Shown here piece after piece: positions 39,404-48,186 of a DNA stretch of 64,000 nt (the first letter of the stretch is position 1; the number at the start of each line of letters is the position of its first letter). This DNA comes from Bacteroidales bacterium (GTDB lineage Bacteria; Bacteroidota; Bacteroidia; Bacteroidales; UBA10428). The notes beneath the pieces are model-generated. The model worked only from the letters and a program-made list of their open reading frames with translations. It ran no database searches and was not told the DNA's origin. The DNA lies in assembly GCA_016934395.1 (NCBI GenBank), contig JAFGSZ010000036.1:62001-126000 (forward strand). The letters run 5' to 3'. A program made the position numbers and the translations under genes.

Positions 39404-40537
39404 ATGGCTGGAATTTATATACATATTCCATTTTGCAGAAAGCTGTGTTATTATTGCGATTTTTTTTTCACTGTTTCAATGAAAAACAAAGATGCCCTGG
39501 TTGAGGCATTACTTATTGAAACCGATCATAAAAGAAGTTATCTCAATAATACAGAATTTGAGACCTTGTATTTTGGTGGAGGTACGCCATCTGTGCTGAA
39601 TATTGATGAGATTAACAAGATTTTCACTGCTATTAATAAAAATTTCAATATTGCAAAAAATGCTGAAATTACTTTCGAAGCCAATCCCGATGATTTATCG
39701 GAACAATATCTCAGAAACCTGAAAAATTTATCCCCAATTAACAGGTTGAGTATTGGCATACAATCATTCAAAAACAATCACCTGAAGTTAATGAACAGGA
39801 GACACACGGCAGAGGAGGCAGAACAATCCGTAATGCGCGCGCAGCAAGCAGGTTTTGATAATATTAATATCGACCTTATTTATGGTATTCCCGGTATGAA
39901 CAGTAAAGATTGGGAGTTTAATCTTAGTAGGGCTTCACATCTCAATATTCAGCACATTTCTGCATATCACCTTACTTATGAGCCAAAAACGGTATTTTCA
40001 AATTTCATTAAAAAAGGGAAAATTAAGCCTGTATCTGAAAAACAAAGCCTTAATCAATTTCAAACCTTACTGGATTGGGCCTCAGCCAATAATTTTGCAC
40101 ATTATGAAATATCAAATTTTGGTAGAGAAAGATTTTTCTCCAAACATAATCTCAATTACTGGAACCAGGGGAGTTACATTGGAATAGGGCCGTCGGCGCA
40201 TTCGTATGATGGTTCCTCACGTCAATGGAATGTGTCAAACATTACAAATTATATCAAGAGTATGCAATCCGGGGAAATTTATTTTGAAAAAGAAGAATTA
40301 TCCACCGACACCAAATATAATGAATACCTGCTTACTTCTTTACGAACCATGTGGGGCGTTACACTTGAACATATTGAAAAAGAATTTGGTGTGAATTATA
40401 AAAACAACTTTCTCAGGTACAGTGAAAAATTTATCCTGAATAATGAAATTAGGAAGGAGGGTAAAATCTATACCATCACTCAAAAAGGGAAATTAATTAG
40501 TGATTTTATAATCTCTGAACTTATGCTTGTAAAATAG
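39404..40537 (+). CDS. hemW: Radical SAM heme chaperone HemW
   Basis: Radical SAM protein of the HemW/CPDH-like family, 377 residues. The cluster motif reads FCRKLCYYCDF (CxxxCxxC) at about residues 10-18, preceded by GIYIHIPFC. GGGTPSVLN, TFEANPDDL, RLSIGIQSF and NIDLIYGIPGM follow in the expected order. The C-terminal HemN_C region has EYLLTSLRTMWGV. HemW binds heme and helps insert it into respiratory enzymes; it is not the oxygen-independent coproporphyrinogen oxidase. A purine-rich GGGAGAAG lies just before the start. It is divergent from the PAS kinase. Confidence 0.92.
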   Translation: MAGIYIHIPFCRKLCYYCDFFFTVSMKNKDALVEALLIETDHKRSYLNNTEFETLYFGGGTPSVLNIDEINKIFTAINKNFNIAKNAEITFEANPDDLSEQYLRNLKNLSPINRLSIGIQSFKNNHLKLMNRRHTAEEAEQSVMRAQQAGFDNINIDLIYGIPGMNSKDWEFNLSRASHLNIQHISAYHLTYEPKTVFSNFIKKGKIKPVSEKQSLNQFQTLLDWASANNFAHYEISNFGRERFFSKHNLNYWNQGSYIGIGPSAHSYDGSSRQWNVSNITNYIKSMQSGEIYFEKEELSTDTKYNEYLLTSLRTMWGVTLEHIEKEFGVNYKNNFLRYSEKFILNNEIRKEGKIYTITQKGKLISDFIISELMLVK

Positions 40538-40545
40538 GAGATTAC

Positions 40546-41835
40546 TCAAGCTAATTTTGTTGCACTATCAAGTAATTCCTGTAATTTTTCCTGTAAGGTG
40601 TCATAGGAAAAATATTTTTTCCCGAGTAAAAAATTATATTCCCCAATTTCTTTATTCAGTTTTTCATTATAAATAATCTCTTTCATTTCTTCAACGGCCT
40701 GGTCAGTCAGCTCACTATTATTAATCATTACTGTTTTAAAACCTTTACTTCCGATATCGGGCATATATACAGGTTCATAATTATTAACAAAAATCGGTCG
40801 TTTTGCCAGCACAGCTTCTACAAAAGCATTTCCAAAACCTTCGTATGTGCTGAAATAAGTGCAAGCCCGTGCCTGGGCGTAGGCATCAGACAAAGAATAA
40901 TTTACTGCACTGGCAGACTGGGTAAGCCCTTTGTTGTTAAACAGATGATGGGCAAAACTTACCTGGTTTCCCAGGCGAAGTTTATGAATTAACTCAATCA
41001 AAACAGCATAATATTTGCTACCTGCATCGTCGTTATAATTACCGGTGATTACCAGTTTAATATTTTTATCATGTAATTTATCAATAAGCTCTATTGCGGT
41101 TTCAATACCTTTTCGCTGCACTACCCGGGTTATCTGGAACAACAATATATCTTCACAACGAAACCCCAGGTCTTTATGCAGGCAATTATTTTTCACAGAA
41201 GGTACTCCAAAGGGAATGTCAAAATCCATAACATTGGGTACGTTTACAGAATCTCTGCCAAATTTTTTCTTAAGGGTATTTTGTGCATGGGTATTGATTA
41301 CAGCATGAACCGAGTTTGGAGCCCTTAATGGGAAAGTCTCTTCCACAAAACGGTTAATTTTATCATGAGGTGAAATATATCGGTTTCCCCTTTCCCAGGC
41401 AAAATCATGATCGTGTGTTATGGTGGGCAATCCGAGTTTCAGAACGGCCTTTTTAATGGCAAGGCCCATTTCGAGATGTGAGGGCAGGGCTGAGGCATTT
41501 TCTGAAATCAGCAGATCAATCTTTTTTTCATGAACCCAATCAATAATTTTCTTATAAATAACTTTTGAGTAAAGATTAATATGTTCAAGCAATTCATCAA
41601 CGTTTGTATCCGGGAAAAAAAATGCTTTTTTCTGTCCCCAGTAACTTTCTGGCGAAAAAAAAGACATCTCAGATACCAGTGTTTCAAACTCAGGATCCAT
41701 CTTGCGCTCTTCGTATTGTCCGGAAATAATGTACACATCATGTCCCATACGCCTGAATACCTCAATCCATTTTTCGGTTTCAAGGGCCACCCCGTCAACC
41801 CCTCCAATTCTTCCGATAATAATACCAATTCTCAT
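40546..41835 (-). CDS. GT4-type glycosyltransferase
   Basis: GT-B glycosyltransferase of 429 residues. It begins MRIGIIIGRIGGVDGVALE, a donor-domain glycine loop. THDHDFAWERGNRY (about 139-152) parallels NNHDFYWEGGNRQ in the 1391-residue fusion protein, and the two share general layout, so they look like paralogues. The C-terminal half has ITGNYNDDAGSKY and the retaining motif STYEGFGNAFVEAVLA (E-x7-E near 329). No signal peptide or membrane helix is visible, so it acts in the cytoplasm. The acceptor and donor are unknown. It converges on hemW with an eight-base gap. Confidence 0.9.
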   Translation of the reverse strand: MRIGIIIGRIGGVDGVALETEKWIEVFRRMGHDVYIISGQYEERKMDPEFETLVSEMSFFSPESYWGQKKAFFFPDTNVDELLEHINLYSKVIYKKIIDWVHEKKIDLLISENASALPSHLEMGLAIKKAVLKLGLPTITHDHDFAWERGNRYISPHDKINRFVEETFPLRAPNSVHAVINTHAQNTLKKKFGRDSVNVPNVMDFDIPFGVPSVKNNCLHKDLGFRCEDILLFQITRVVQRKGIETAIELIDKLHDKNIKLVITGNYNDDAGSKYYAVLIELIHKLRLGNQVSFAHHLFNNKGLTQSASAVNYSLSDAYAQARACTYFSTYEGFGNAFVEAVLAKRPIFVNNYEPVYMPDIGSKGFKTVMINNSELTDQAVEEMKEIIYNEKLNKEIGEYNFLLGKKYFSYDTLQEKLQELLDSATKLA

Positions 41836-41889
41836 AATAATTAAGGTTAATTCGCTTTTAAGTATTAAAGTTAAAAAATATAAAATAAA

Positions 41890-41930
41890 AAAGAGTTGTT
41901 CTTTTAAAGAACAACTCTTTGAGTTTTTTT
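41890..41930 (-). terminator. Intrinsic terminator of the coiled-coil protein gene
   Basis: Perfect 15-bp inverted repeat AAAGAGTTGTTCTTT / AAAGAACAACTCTTT with one base between the arms. It has a T run on the plus-strand side and A-rich sequence on the other, so it can work in both directions. Confidence 0.8.
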
Positions 41931-41941
41931 AAAAAACAGAA

Positions 41942-42856
41942 TTATTTTAATGCAAAAGTAGTAGATCCGATCAGGTATCCCTCAGCATATAATTCGGCGC
42001 TATATGTGCCGGGTATAAGTTCTTCAGTAATATCCCAGAAAATACACATATCAATGTCGGCATTTTCATATTCAAGATCGCGGCTATCGGTATAGGCGAG
42101 TTGCTGGCCCTGAGATTCAATTAAATTGGAACCGTTTGATCCTAAAACTACCACATCGGGCCTTATAATACGAAGATATATGGTCTTAGTCCCTGCTGGT
42201 GTAACAGCATTTTCGCGTATGGTAAAACAAACCCGGATTTTCTCAATTTTCCCGATTTTATCTTTGGGTTTACTGCTTTTATTTATTCCCTCGGCAACAA
42301 TATTTTTTGCACTTAGCACAGAGGCCATTTGAACCTTAGAAGAAAGTTCATCTTTTACCTTTGATAATTCTTCGTGTTTTACTTCAACATCGCGCAATTT
42401 GCCACGCACCTCAATATTCTCGGCGGTTAATTCCTGGTTTTTTGTATTTAATGAATCAATTTGTACAATATAACTGCGCATAACCTTACGAAGAGTTTCC
42501 AGCTCCTTTTTGTACATCGAAATTTTCTGATAATTGGCTGCCTGTGTCCGCAAAAGTTTCCTGATTTTTTCCTGTTCAGCGGCAAGCTTCAGGTTTATGG
42601 TATCATTTTGTGTTTTAAGTGAGTCATATCCAACAATTAAATCTTTCAGTTCCCCTTCAAGGTCTGTTTTTTCTTCTTCAAGATATATATTGGTTTCTTT
42701 ACTTTTTTGTAACTCCTGGTACAATTTAATTCCAAGGGCAGAGGCAAGAACGATTAAAGTAATTAATACGCCTACCAGCCACATTGGCGGCTTTTTCTTA
42801 GTTTCGGTAAGATACGATTTTGTTTCGGGCGGCTTTTTTGCAGAAGTATTGTCCAT
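41942..42856 (-). CDS. Coiled-coil membrane protein
   Basis: About 304 residues with a cytoplasmic Lys/Pro-rich N-terminus and one TM helix (WLVGVLITLIVLASALGIKL, about 26-45). A long coiled coil follows (about 46-190), then a globular beta-rich C-terminal domain of about 115 residues with KIRVCFTIRENAV and YAEGYLIGSTTFALK. I do not recognise the C-terminal domain. The open frame begins at 42928, but the ATG at 42854-42856 is preferred because a -7 box (42887-42894) lies within the extension. It is probably exposed to the periplasm. A strong terminator follows. Confidence 0.8.
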   Translation of the reverse strand: MDNTSAKKPPETKSYLTETKKKPPMWLVGVLITLIVLASALGIKLYQELQKSKETNIYLEEEKTDLEGELKDLIVGYDSLKTQNDTINLKLAAEQEKIRKLLRTQAANYQKISMYKKELETLRKVMRSYIVQIDSLNTKNQELTAENIEVRGKLRDVEVKHEELSKVKDELSSKVQMASVLSAKNIVAEGINKSSKPKDKIGKIEKIRVCFTIRENAVTPAGTKTIYLRIIRPDVVVLGSNGSNLIESQGQQLAYTDSRDLEYENADIDMCIFWDITEELIPGTYSAELYAEGYLIGSTTFALK

Positions 42857-42886
42857 AGGGCTTAAGTTTTGTATTGATTTAATTAG

Positions 42887-42894
42887 CAAATATA
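42887..42894 (-). promoter_or_regulatory. -7 promoter box of the coiled-coil protein gene
   Basis: TATATTTG on the minus strand, 30 bases before the ATG at 42856 and inside the longer open frame. Confidence 0.55.
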
Positions 42895-43035
42895 TAAAAC
42901 TACTGTATATCAAAACCAGAAATAACAATAGTTTTTTTATAACGAAAATCCGGAATATTAATTATGTTGTATAAATATAATAATATATTAAAGTCAAATT
43001 GAACATTTTAGATTACTAAAATGAACTGTTTTCTC

Positions 43036-43043
43036 TATTTTTG
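43036..43043 (+). promoter_or_regulatory. -7 promoter box of the PHP-domain gene
   Basis: TATTTTTG matches TAnnTTTG, 16 bases before the ATG at 43060. It lies within the longer open frame that begins at 43021 and supports the shorter start. Confidence 0.5.
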
Positions 43044-43059
43044 CCTCAAAAATTGTTTG

Positions 43060-43638
43060 ATGATACAGGATTTACATATTCATACCATATTTTCGAGTGG
43101 AGATAGCGCCGTTGTTCAGGAACAAACCGTAGAATTTATAGCCAGCTTAAAACATGCAAAAATTGTGGGCATCAGCGATCATTTTGAATATATTGCCGAT
43201 AAGAATTATGAAATTTATAAAAATACCGTAAAATCTTCAGGGTTTAAAACGGGTACGGAAGTAGACGGGCATAAATGGGCTGATGCGGCCGCAAAACTGG
43301 AATTCGATTATTACATCTATCATTGCTGGGATGTGCCCCAGGATTATAAACGAATTTATACATTACTGGATACAGGAAAACCGGTAATTATTGCACACCC
43401 GTATGCTATCGGCACACGTCTTGAAAAAATTCCCAGGGAATGTTTACTGGAAATAAACAACCGGTATATTTTTAAAGCAGACTGGAAAAATTATCTGACA
43501 CCTTATCTGAAAGATTTTGATTTTATTCTTAGTTCCGATGCGCATCAGCCACATTGGCTAAATCAAAATATTGCACGCTTTGTGGCAGATCAGCTAAACA
43601 TTACAGAAAAAATTCTATTTCCTGAAATGCTTAAATAA
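43060..43638 (+). CDS. PHP-domain metal-dependent phosphoesterase
   Basis: PHP-superfamily protein of 192 residues. The metal-binding motif DLHIHTIFSSGDS is at residues 4-16, then GISDHFEYI, IIAHPYAIG and LSSDAHQPHW in the order of the histidinol-phosphatase-like fold. The substrate is not readable: family members include histidinol phosphatase, nucleases and RNA phosphatases. It is shorter than HisK. The chosen start follows from the promoter box at 43036 and from the N-terminal MIQDLHIHT. It converges on dnaG with a gap of 17 bases. Confidence 0.86.
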   Translation: MIQDLHIHTIFSSGDSAVVQEQTVEFIASLKHAKIVGISDHFEYIADKNYEIYKNTVKSSGFKTGTEVDGHKWADAAAKLEFDYYIYHCWDVPQDYKRIYTLLDTGKPVIIAHPYAIGTRLEKIPRECLLEINNRYIFKADWKNYLTPYLKDFDFILSSDAHQPHWLNQNIARFVADQLNITEKILFPEMLK

Positions 43639-43655
43639 ACCGGTGAGTATAAGTA

Positions 43656-45596
43656 TTATACAATAATGCGGTCGCCAAGGTCTTTAGAAAAGCCTTTTTT
43701 TAATTCATTTAAAACAATATACCGCTGCTGTAAGAGTGAGATATTTTCAAGATCGTTATTTTCCTGGGCTTCTTTTATTTCATGCTGGGTTTCACGGATT
43801 AAGTTCAACACCCGCTTATTTTTAAAGGCTTTAATGGTTTCCGGAACAATCTCATTCAATTTCATTTCTTCGGTTTCAATATGATTATCATTCTTTTGCC
43901 AAATTTTGCTCAGAATATAGTTAGAAGTTAAAATATCCACCGTTAATGCACTAAGGCCTTCTTCGGGATGATTGATAAAATACCGGTCTTCAATTTTCTG
44001 GTTCTCGTTTACCAGTTTTTTTATTTCTTCAAAAATTACCTTATATAAAGGATGAGAAATTTCGAGATCATCACTTTCAATCTCCCGGATAATAAAATTG
44101 GCTACATTAAATTTTTTATTTTCCCGGCTTTTTGAAAGTAGTGTAAATTCATTATTTCCGTACAACAGAAGCAGACGGATTATTTCTTTTTCAATAGTAT
44201 AAACCTCAGTTTCTTTAGACTGGGGGCGGGCAGGGATTGGCCGTTCCGTTCTAAGTTCTTCATAGGGAACAGACGGTCTTACTTTCTGACTGTATTTTTG
44301 CCGGCGCAGTCGGTGCGTTTCCGTATACAGCATTTTTTCATCAATATCCAGAATTTTACTGCACTCGCGTATGTATACTGTTCGGGTTATACCGTCGGGA
44401 ATCACGGCAACAGATCGGACAATGTCCGTTATCAGTGTGGCTTTTTTTACCGGATCGTTTTCTGCATCTTTCGATAGGAGCTTGGTTTTGAACGAAATAA
44501 AATCGGTTTCGCTGGCGTTAATGTGCGCTATAAAATCTGAGGCATTTCTCGATTTGGCAAATGAATCCGGATCTTCCCCTTCGGGCAACAGTACCACTTT
44601 AACATTCAGCCCTTCTTCAAGAATAAGGTCGATACCCCGCAACGAGGCTTTAATGCCGGCTTCATCGCCATCATAAATTACGGTAATGTTTTTTGTAAAC
44701 CTTTTTAACAGGCGGATCTGTTCCAATGTTAACGCTGTGCCCGATGAGGCTACCGTATTTTCGATTCCTGCCTGGTGCATAGAAAGCACATCGGTATAGC
44801 CTTCCACCATAAAACACTTGTCGTGTTTAATAATCGTTTGCCGGGCAAAATATAAACCATAAAGAATGTTGCTCTTATGGTATATGTCCGATTCTGGCGA
44901 ATTCAGGTATTTGGCGGCATTCTCCTGTTTTTTTAAAATTCGTCCGCCAAAACCCAAAACCTGTCCGGAGAGGCTGTGAATAGGAAAAATCACCCTGCCG
45001 TGAAACCGGTCAAACGTGTAATTTTCTTTTTTTATTGTGAGGCCGGTTTTAACCAGGTAATCGATTTTATACCCTTTACTGATTGCTGTCTTGGAAAAAG
45101 CATCCCGCTGTTCTCGCGAATATCCCAGCTGGAATTTATCGATTACGGGTTCCCGGAATCCCCGTTCCAGGAAATAGGATAATCCAACAGCTTTTCCTTC
45201 TTCCGTATTTTTCAGGTTTTCCTGAAAATAGGTATTGGCATAGTTGCAGATCGCCAACAGGCTTTCACGTTCGTTTTGTTGCTGGATTTCGTCGGCAGTA
45301 AGTTCCTTTTCAATAATTTCGATGTTGTATTTTTTTGCCAGGAATTTCAAAGCTTCCGGGTATGATAGCTTTTCATGTTCCATAAGAAACTTCACTGCAT
45401 TTCCTCCCGAACCGGAACTAAAACATTTATAAATACCTTTGGCAGGACTTACAAAAAACGACGGGGTTTTTTCGTTGGTAAAAGGGCTGAGGCCTTTATA
45501 ATTCTGACCGGATTTTTTCAGGTTTACAAATTCACCAATCACCTCAACAATATCAGCGGTATCTAAAATCTTATCTACTGTGGCCCGGTCAATCAT
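43656..45596 (-). CDS. dnaG: DNA primase
   Basis: Primase that makes RNA primers at the replication fork, 646 residues. The N-terminal zinc-ribbon region has kept its shape (NYKGLSPFTNEKTPSFFVSP, YKCFSSGSGGNAVKFLMEH) but lost zinc ligands: Cys-Pro-Phe-His reads Ser-Pro-Phe-Thr, and the last CxxC reads CFSS. I recall the same loss from other Bacteroidota primases. The TOPRIM core has EGYTDVLSMHQAG and YDGDEAGIKASLRG. A C-terminal domain that would bind DnaB follows after about residue 450. It lies alone, with a 392-base gap upstream. Confidence 0.95.
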   Translation of the reverse strand: MIDRATVDKILDTADIVEVIGEFVNLKKSGQNYKGLSPFTNEKTPSFFVSPAKGIYKCFSSGSGGNAVKFLMEHEKLSYPEALKFLAKKYNIEIIEKELTADEIQQQNERESLLAICNYANTYFQENLKNTEEGKAVGLSYFLERGFREPVIDKFQLGYSREQRDAFSKTAISKGYKIDYLVKTGLTIKKENYTFDRFHGRVIFPIHSLSGQVLGFGGRILKKQENAAKYLNSPESDIYHKSNILYGLYFARQTIIKHDKCFMVEGYTDVLSMHQAGIENTVASSGTALTLEQIRLLKRFTKNITVIYDGDEAGIKASLRGIDLILEEGLNVKVVLLPEGEDPDSFAKSRNASDFIAHINASETDFISFKTKLLSKDAENDPVKKATLITDIVRSVAVIPDGITRTVYIRECSKILDIDEKMLYTETHRLRRQKYSQKVRPSVPYEELRTERPIPARPQSKETEVYTIEKEIIRLLLLYGNNEFTLLSKSRENKKFNVANFIIREIESDDLEISHPLYKVIFEEIKKLVNENQKIEDRYFINHPEEGLSALTVDILTSNYILSKIWQKNDNHIETEEMKLNEIVPETIKAFKNKRVLNLIRETQHEIKEAQENNDLENISLLQQRYIVLNELKKGFSKDLGDRIIV

Positions 45597-45988
45597 ATTT
45601 TATTATCTGTAAATCTTTTGAAAATCAATACGTTGATTCAAAATCAAATCGCAACTAAGTTACTAATTTTTCACGACTGAGAAAGTGCTGAGATAATTTA
45701 AAAGCAGAATGAGTTAAAAATTATTGTTGACCGGTTAAAAATAATCCAATCTCATGAAATTATTGTATTTATTACATCCCTATAGGACTTTTGAAAGCAT
45801 GGGCTTATTTATAATTTCTACTTATATTTGGTTTCTATTGATACCGTCCCGGAGGGACAAAATGATGGTAGCATGTTGATTATATTAATTTCCAAAGTCC
45901 CGGATGGGACGAAATAGAAATTTACTAGACACCAGTGGTTAAAAATTTTAAATTTGTGAGAAAGTCACTTTATCTAAATTAATATTCT
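45597..45988. repeat. Gap with REP-like palindromes
   Basis: No coding frame. It carries three related palindromic units: a degraded ATCCCTATAGGACT (45776-45789), GTCCCGGAGGGAC (45846-45858) and GTCCCGGATGGGAC (45897-45910). They resemble interspersed GTCCC...GGGAC repeats I recall from Bacteroidota genomes. A promoter box for the sirtuin gene is at 45949. Confidence 0.6.
45949..45956 (+). promoter_or_regulatory. -7 promoter box of the sirtuin gene
   Basis: TAAATTTG matches TAnnTTTG, 32 bases before the ATG at 45989. Confidence 0.5.
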
Positions 45989-46681
45989 ATGAAAAAGCTG
46001 ATCGTTTTAACCGGTTCGGGCATTAGCGCTGAAAGCGGATTGAAAACCTTCAGGGAAACAGGCGGATTGTGGGAAACTTATGATGTGATGGAAGTGGCCA
46101 GTTATGATGGTTGGGAACGAAACCAGAACCTTGTGCTGCAATTTTATAACGAACGGCGGGCCCAGCTCAAAGATGCGCAGCCCAATGCCGGACATACGGG
46201 ATTGGTGGAACTTGAGCAGTATTTTGATGTGCAGATAATTACCCAAAATGTAGATAACCTGCACGAGCGGGCCGGAAGCAAAAAGGTACTTCACCTGCAT
46301 GGTGAGCTTACCAAAGTCAGAAGCACTGGCGATCCCTTTCTTGTTTATGATATCGGGTATAAAAGTATAAAAGCCGGCGATACCTGTAAAAAGGGATTCC
46401 AGTTGCGGCCCCATATCGTTTGGTTTGGTGAAGCCGTACCGGCAATTGCTGAAGCTGCAGAAATTTCTGCACAGGCAGATATTTATGCGGTAATCGGCAC
46501 CTCACTGGCGGTATACCCTGCGGCAGGACTGGTGGATTATGTTCCTCAAACTGTGCCGGTTTTTGTTATCGATCCGAATGATATCAGTTTCCCGGGGTAC
46601 CGGAACTTTGAATTTATAAAAGAAAAAGCTGGCCGGGGTGTGGCAATATTAAAAGACAGGTTAATTCAACAATTTAAATAA
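45989..46681 (+). CDS. cobB: NAD-dependent protein deacylase, sirtuin
   Basis: Sirtuin of 230 residues that removes acyl groups from lysines with NAD. The N-terminal VLTGSGISAESGLKTFR, then TQNVDNLHERAG and HLHGELTKVR (catalytic His near 112) are intact. RPHIVWFGE and IGTSLAVYPAAGLVDY complete the fold. The four zinc cysteines found in E. coli CobB are absent; only one Cys (TCKKGFQLRPH) remains in that insertion. I recall this zinc-less form from other Bacteroidota. The barrel-protein gene follows five bases downstream, so they share a transcript. Confidence 0.93.
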   Translation: MKKLIVLTGSGISAESGLKTFRETGGLWETYDVMEVASYDGWERNQNLVLQFYNERRAQLKDAQPNAGHTGLVELEQYFDVQIITQNVDNLHERAGSKKVLHLHGELTKVRSTGDPFLVYDIGYKSIKAGDTCKKGFQLRPHIVWFGEAVPAIAEAAEISAQADIYAVIGTSLAVYPAAGLVDYVPQTVPVFVIDPNDISFPGYRNFEFIKEKAGRGVAILKDRLIQQFK

Positions 46682-46686
46682 ATAAT

Positions 46687-47283
46687 ATGAGAAAGTTGCT
46701 GATTATTGTTTTGGCTTTTGCTGCTGTCCCTGCAATGGGACAACGTTTTCAGGGTGGTCTTCTGGCCGGATTAACCGCATGCCAGATTGATGGGGACACC
46801 TATTCGGGTTACAATAAAGCCGGTTTGCTGGGTGGTGTGTTTGTAAAAACCGATTTTAGCAACAAACTATCGGGACAGCTCGAGCTGAAATATATCAGTA
46901 AAGGGGCCGGGACAAAAAATAACGATTCCAACACGAATTATTACCGGGTAAACATGCAATACCTCGAAATTCCGGTGTTGGCCCGGTACAGGGTTTATAA
47001 ATTGCTGGTGGCTGAGCTTGGTATAGGTGCCGGGTATTTGTTTAAAGCCCAAAAAGACGATGGAAACGGGTATCTCGACTTCGAACCGCCGCTGAACAAT
47101 TTTGAATTATCGGGTATTGCCGGGGTACACTACGAACTTTTTAAACATATCAGTGTAAATGCTCGTTTTCAGTATTCCCTGTTTCCGGTATTGCCTTTTG
47201 GTGTGGATGTGCCCAGTTACCAGATCTCCGGGTTTTATAATAATATAATAAGTTTTGCTTTTTATTATGAGATTGGTAAGTAG
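46687..47283 (+). CDS. PorT-like outer-membrane beta-barrel protein
   Basis: Protein of 198 residues with a signal peptide ending AVPAMGQ. The mature part alternates hydrophobic and polar residues as in a small beta-barrel, with GGLLAGLTACQIDGD and KAGLLGGVFVKTDFS, and SGQLELKYISKGAGTKN. The C-terminus is SFAFYYEIGK. This is the Bacteroidota PorT or outer-membrane beta-barrel family, eight strands. It is translated with the sirtuin gene. The function is unknown; no type IX secretion gene is adjacent. Confidence 0.85.
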   Translation: MRKLLIIVLAFAAVPAMGQRFQGGLLAGLTACQIDGDTYSGYNKAGLLGGVFVKTDFSNKLSGQLELKYISKGAGTKNNDSNTNYYRVNMQYLEIPVLARYRVYKLLVAELGIGAGYLFKAQKDDGNGYLDFEPPLNNFELSGIAGVHYELFKHISVNARFQYSLFPVLPFGVDVPSYQISGFYNNIISFAFYYEIGK

Positions 47284-47305
47284 GGGATTACTCTGTCAGA
47301 CAACA

Positions 47306-47926
47306 TTACCAGCTCGGATTGTCCTTTGATGCAGCCCATTTAGAAACCTGCTCGTTATAAATCTTCCGCTTGCTGAACAACCAGGAACCATTTACTTTTA
47401 CCATCACATCTTCATAATGACCATACGAGTCCAGCGTTGCACTTCGTTGCAGATTGTTGTTCGACATATGGAACCAATATGCTCTGCCATAGGCCGTATC
47501 ACCCTCTATTTTAATTACAATGTTCGATATATTGTGCCGGCCGGTGGAGGGGTGCAGTTGCGGACCATCCGGGTCTGCCGGTGGCTCTTGCGCCTCCGGC
47601 ATTGCGGCAAGTACTTTTCTGATCGTGTCCCGGCCAACCCACTCACCTTCTCCGATATCGAGTATCCCATCTTCTGTAAAAGTGGCTACGTACTTGTCGA
47701 TGTCTCCAAAGTCAAGGGCAAACATGTAACGGGCCTGGAGGTCCTCGATTAATGCCCGGTCTGCTGCATAGTTACTGGCAACCGGTGTTGCAGATATTTC
47801 GGATTGCTCTGTACCACGCTGACAGCCATTCATGAACATATATACGAGGAAAATTCCGGCTGCGGTTATCCATAGATTAATTTTATTCTGCGAAAATACT
47901 CTTAAGTTTATGGTTTTTGGATTCAT
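47306..47926 (-). CDS. NTF2/SnoaL-like lipoprotein
   Basis: Exported lipoprotein of 206 residues. The hydrophobic segment LWITAAGIFLVYMFMNGC carries a lipobox with Cys near 35. The mature part is a SnoaL-type NTF2 fold at about 55-200, with RALIEDLQARYMFALDFGDI, YVATFTEDGILDIGEGEW and TGRHNISNIVIKI. Family members include cyclases, dehydratases and ligand-binding proteins, and the reaction cannot be deduced. Its base composition is visibly richer in G and C than genes in the first half of the window. It converges on the barrel-protein gene and diverges from the GH9 gene. Confidence 0.82.
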   Translation of the reverse strand: MNPKTINLRVFSQNKINLWITAAGIFLVYMFMNGCQRGTEQSEISATPVASNYAADRALIEDLQARYMFALDFGDIDKYVATFTEDGILDIGEGEWVGRDTIRKVLAAMPEAQEPPADPDGPQLHPSTGRHNISNIVIKIEGDTAYGRAYWFHMSNNNLQRSATLDSYGHYEDVMVKVNGSWLFSKRKIYNEQVSKWAASKDNPSW

Positions 47927-48186
47927 GAATTTAGCTGTTTTAAAAAAGTATTTAAATTTCTGATTTCAAATTTTCCTTTACAATCCAATAAATGTAAAAA
48001 TTATACGCCTGTTTGCCAAGCTAACTATTGACAATTTTCCGGTCTACACAAACAGAAGCATAATTTTATACACTTGTGAACATAATATATTTTCGATTCT
48101 TTTTATCCTTTAACTGCCTTTTATTTTTTGAGATCAACCTGTAATTTTTTATCTTTCCTAATATTTCAAAACTAAACCACAACATT

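Noticed and set aside
39978..40394. Two short frames inside hemW
   Set aside because: They are shadow frames of hemW with no known motif.
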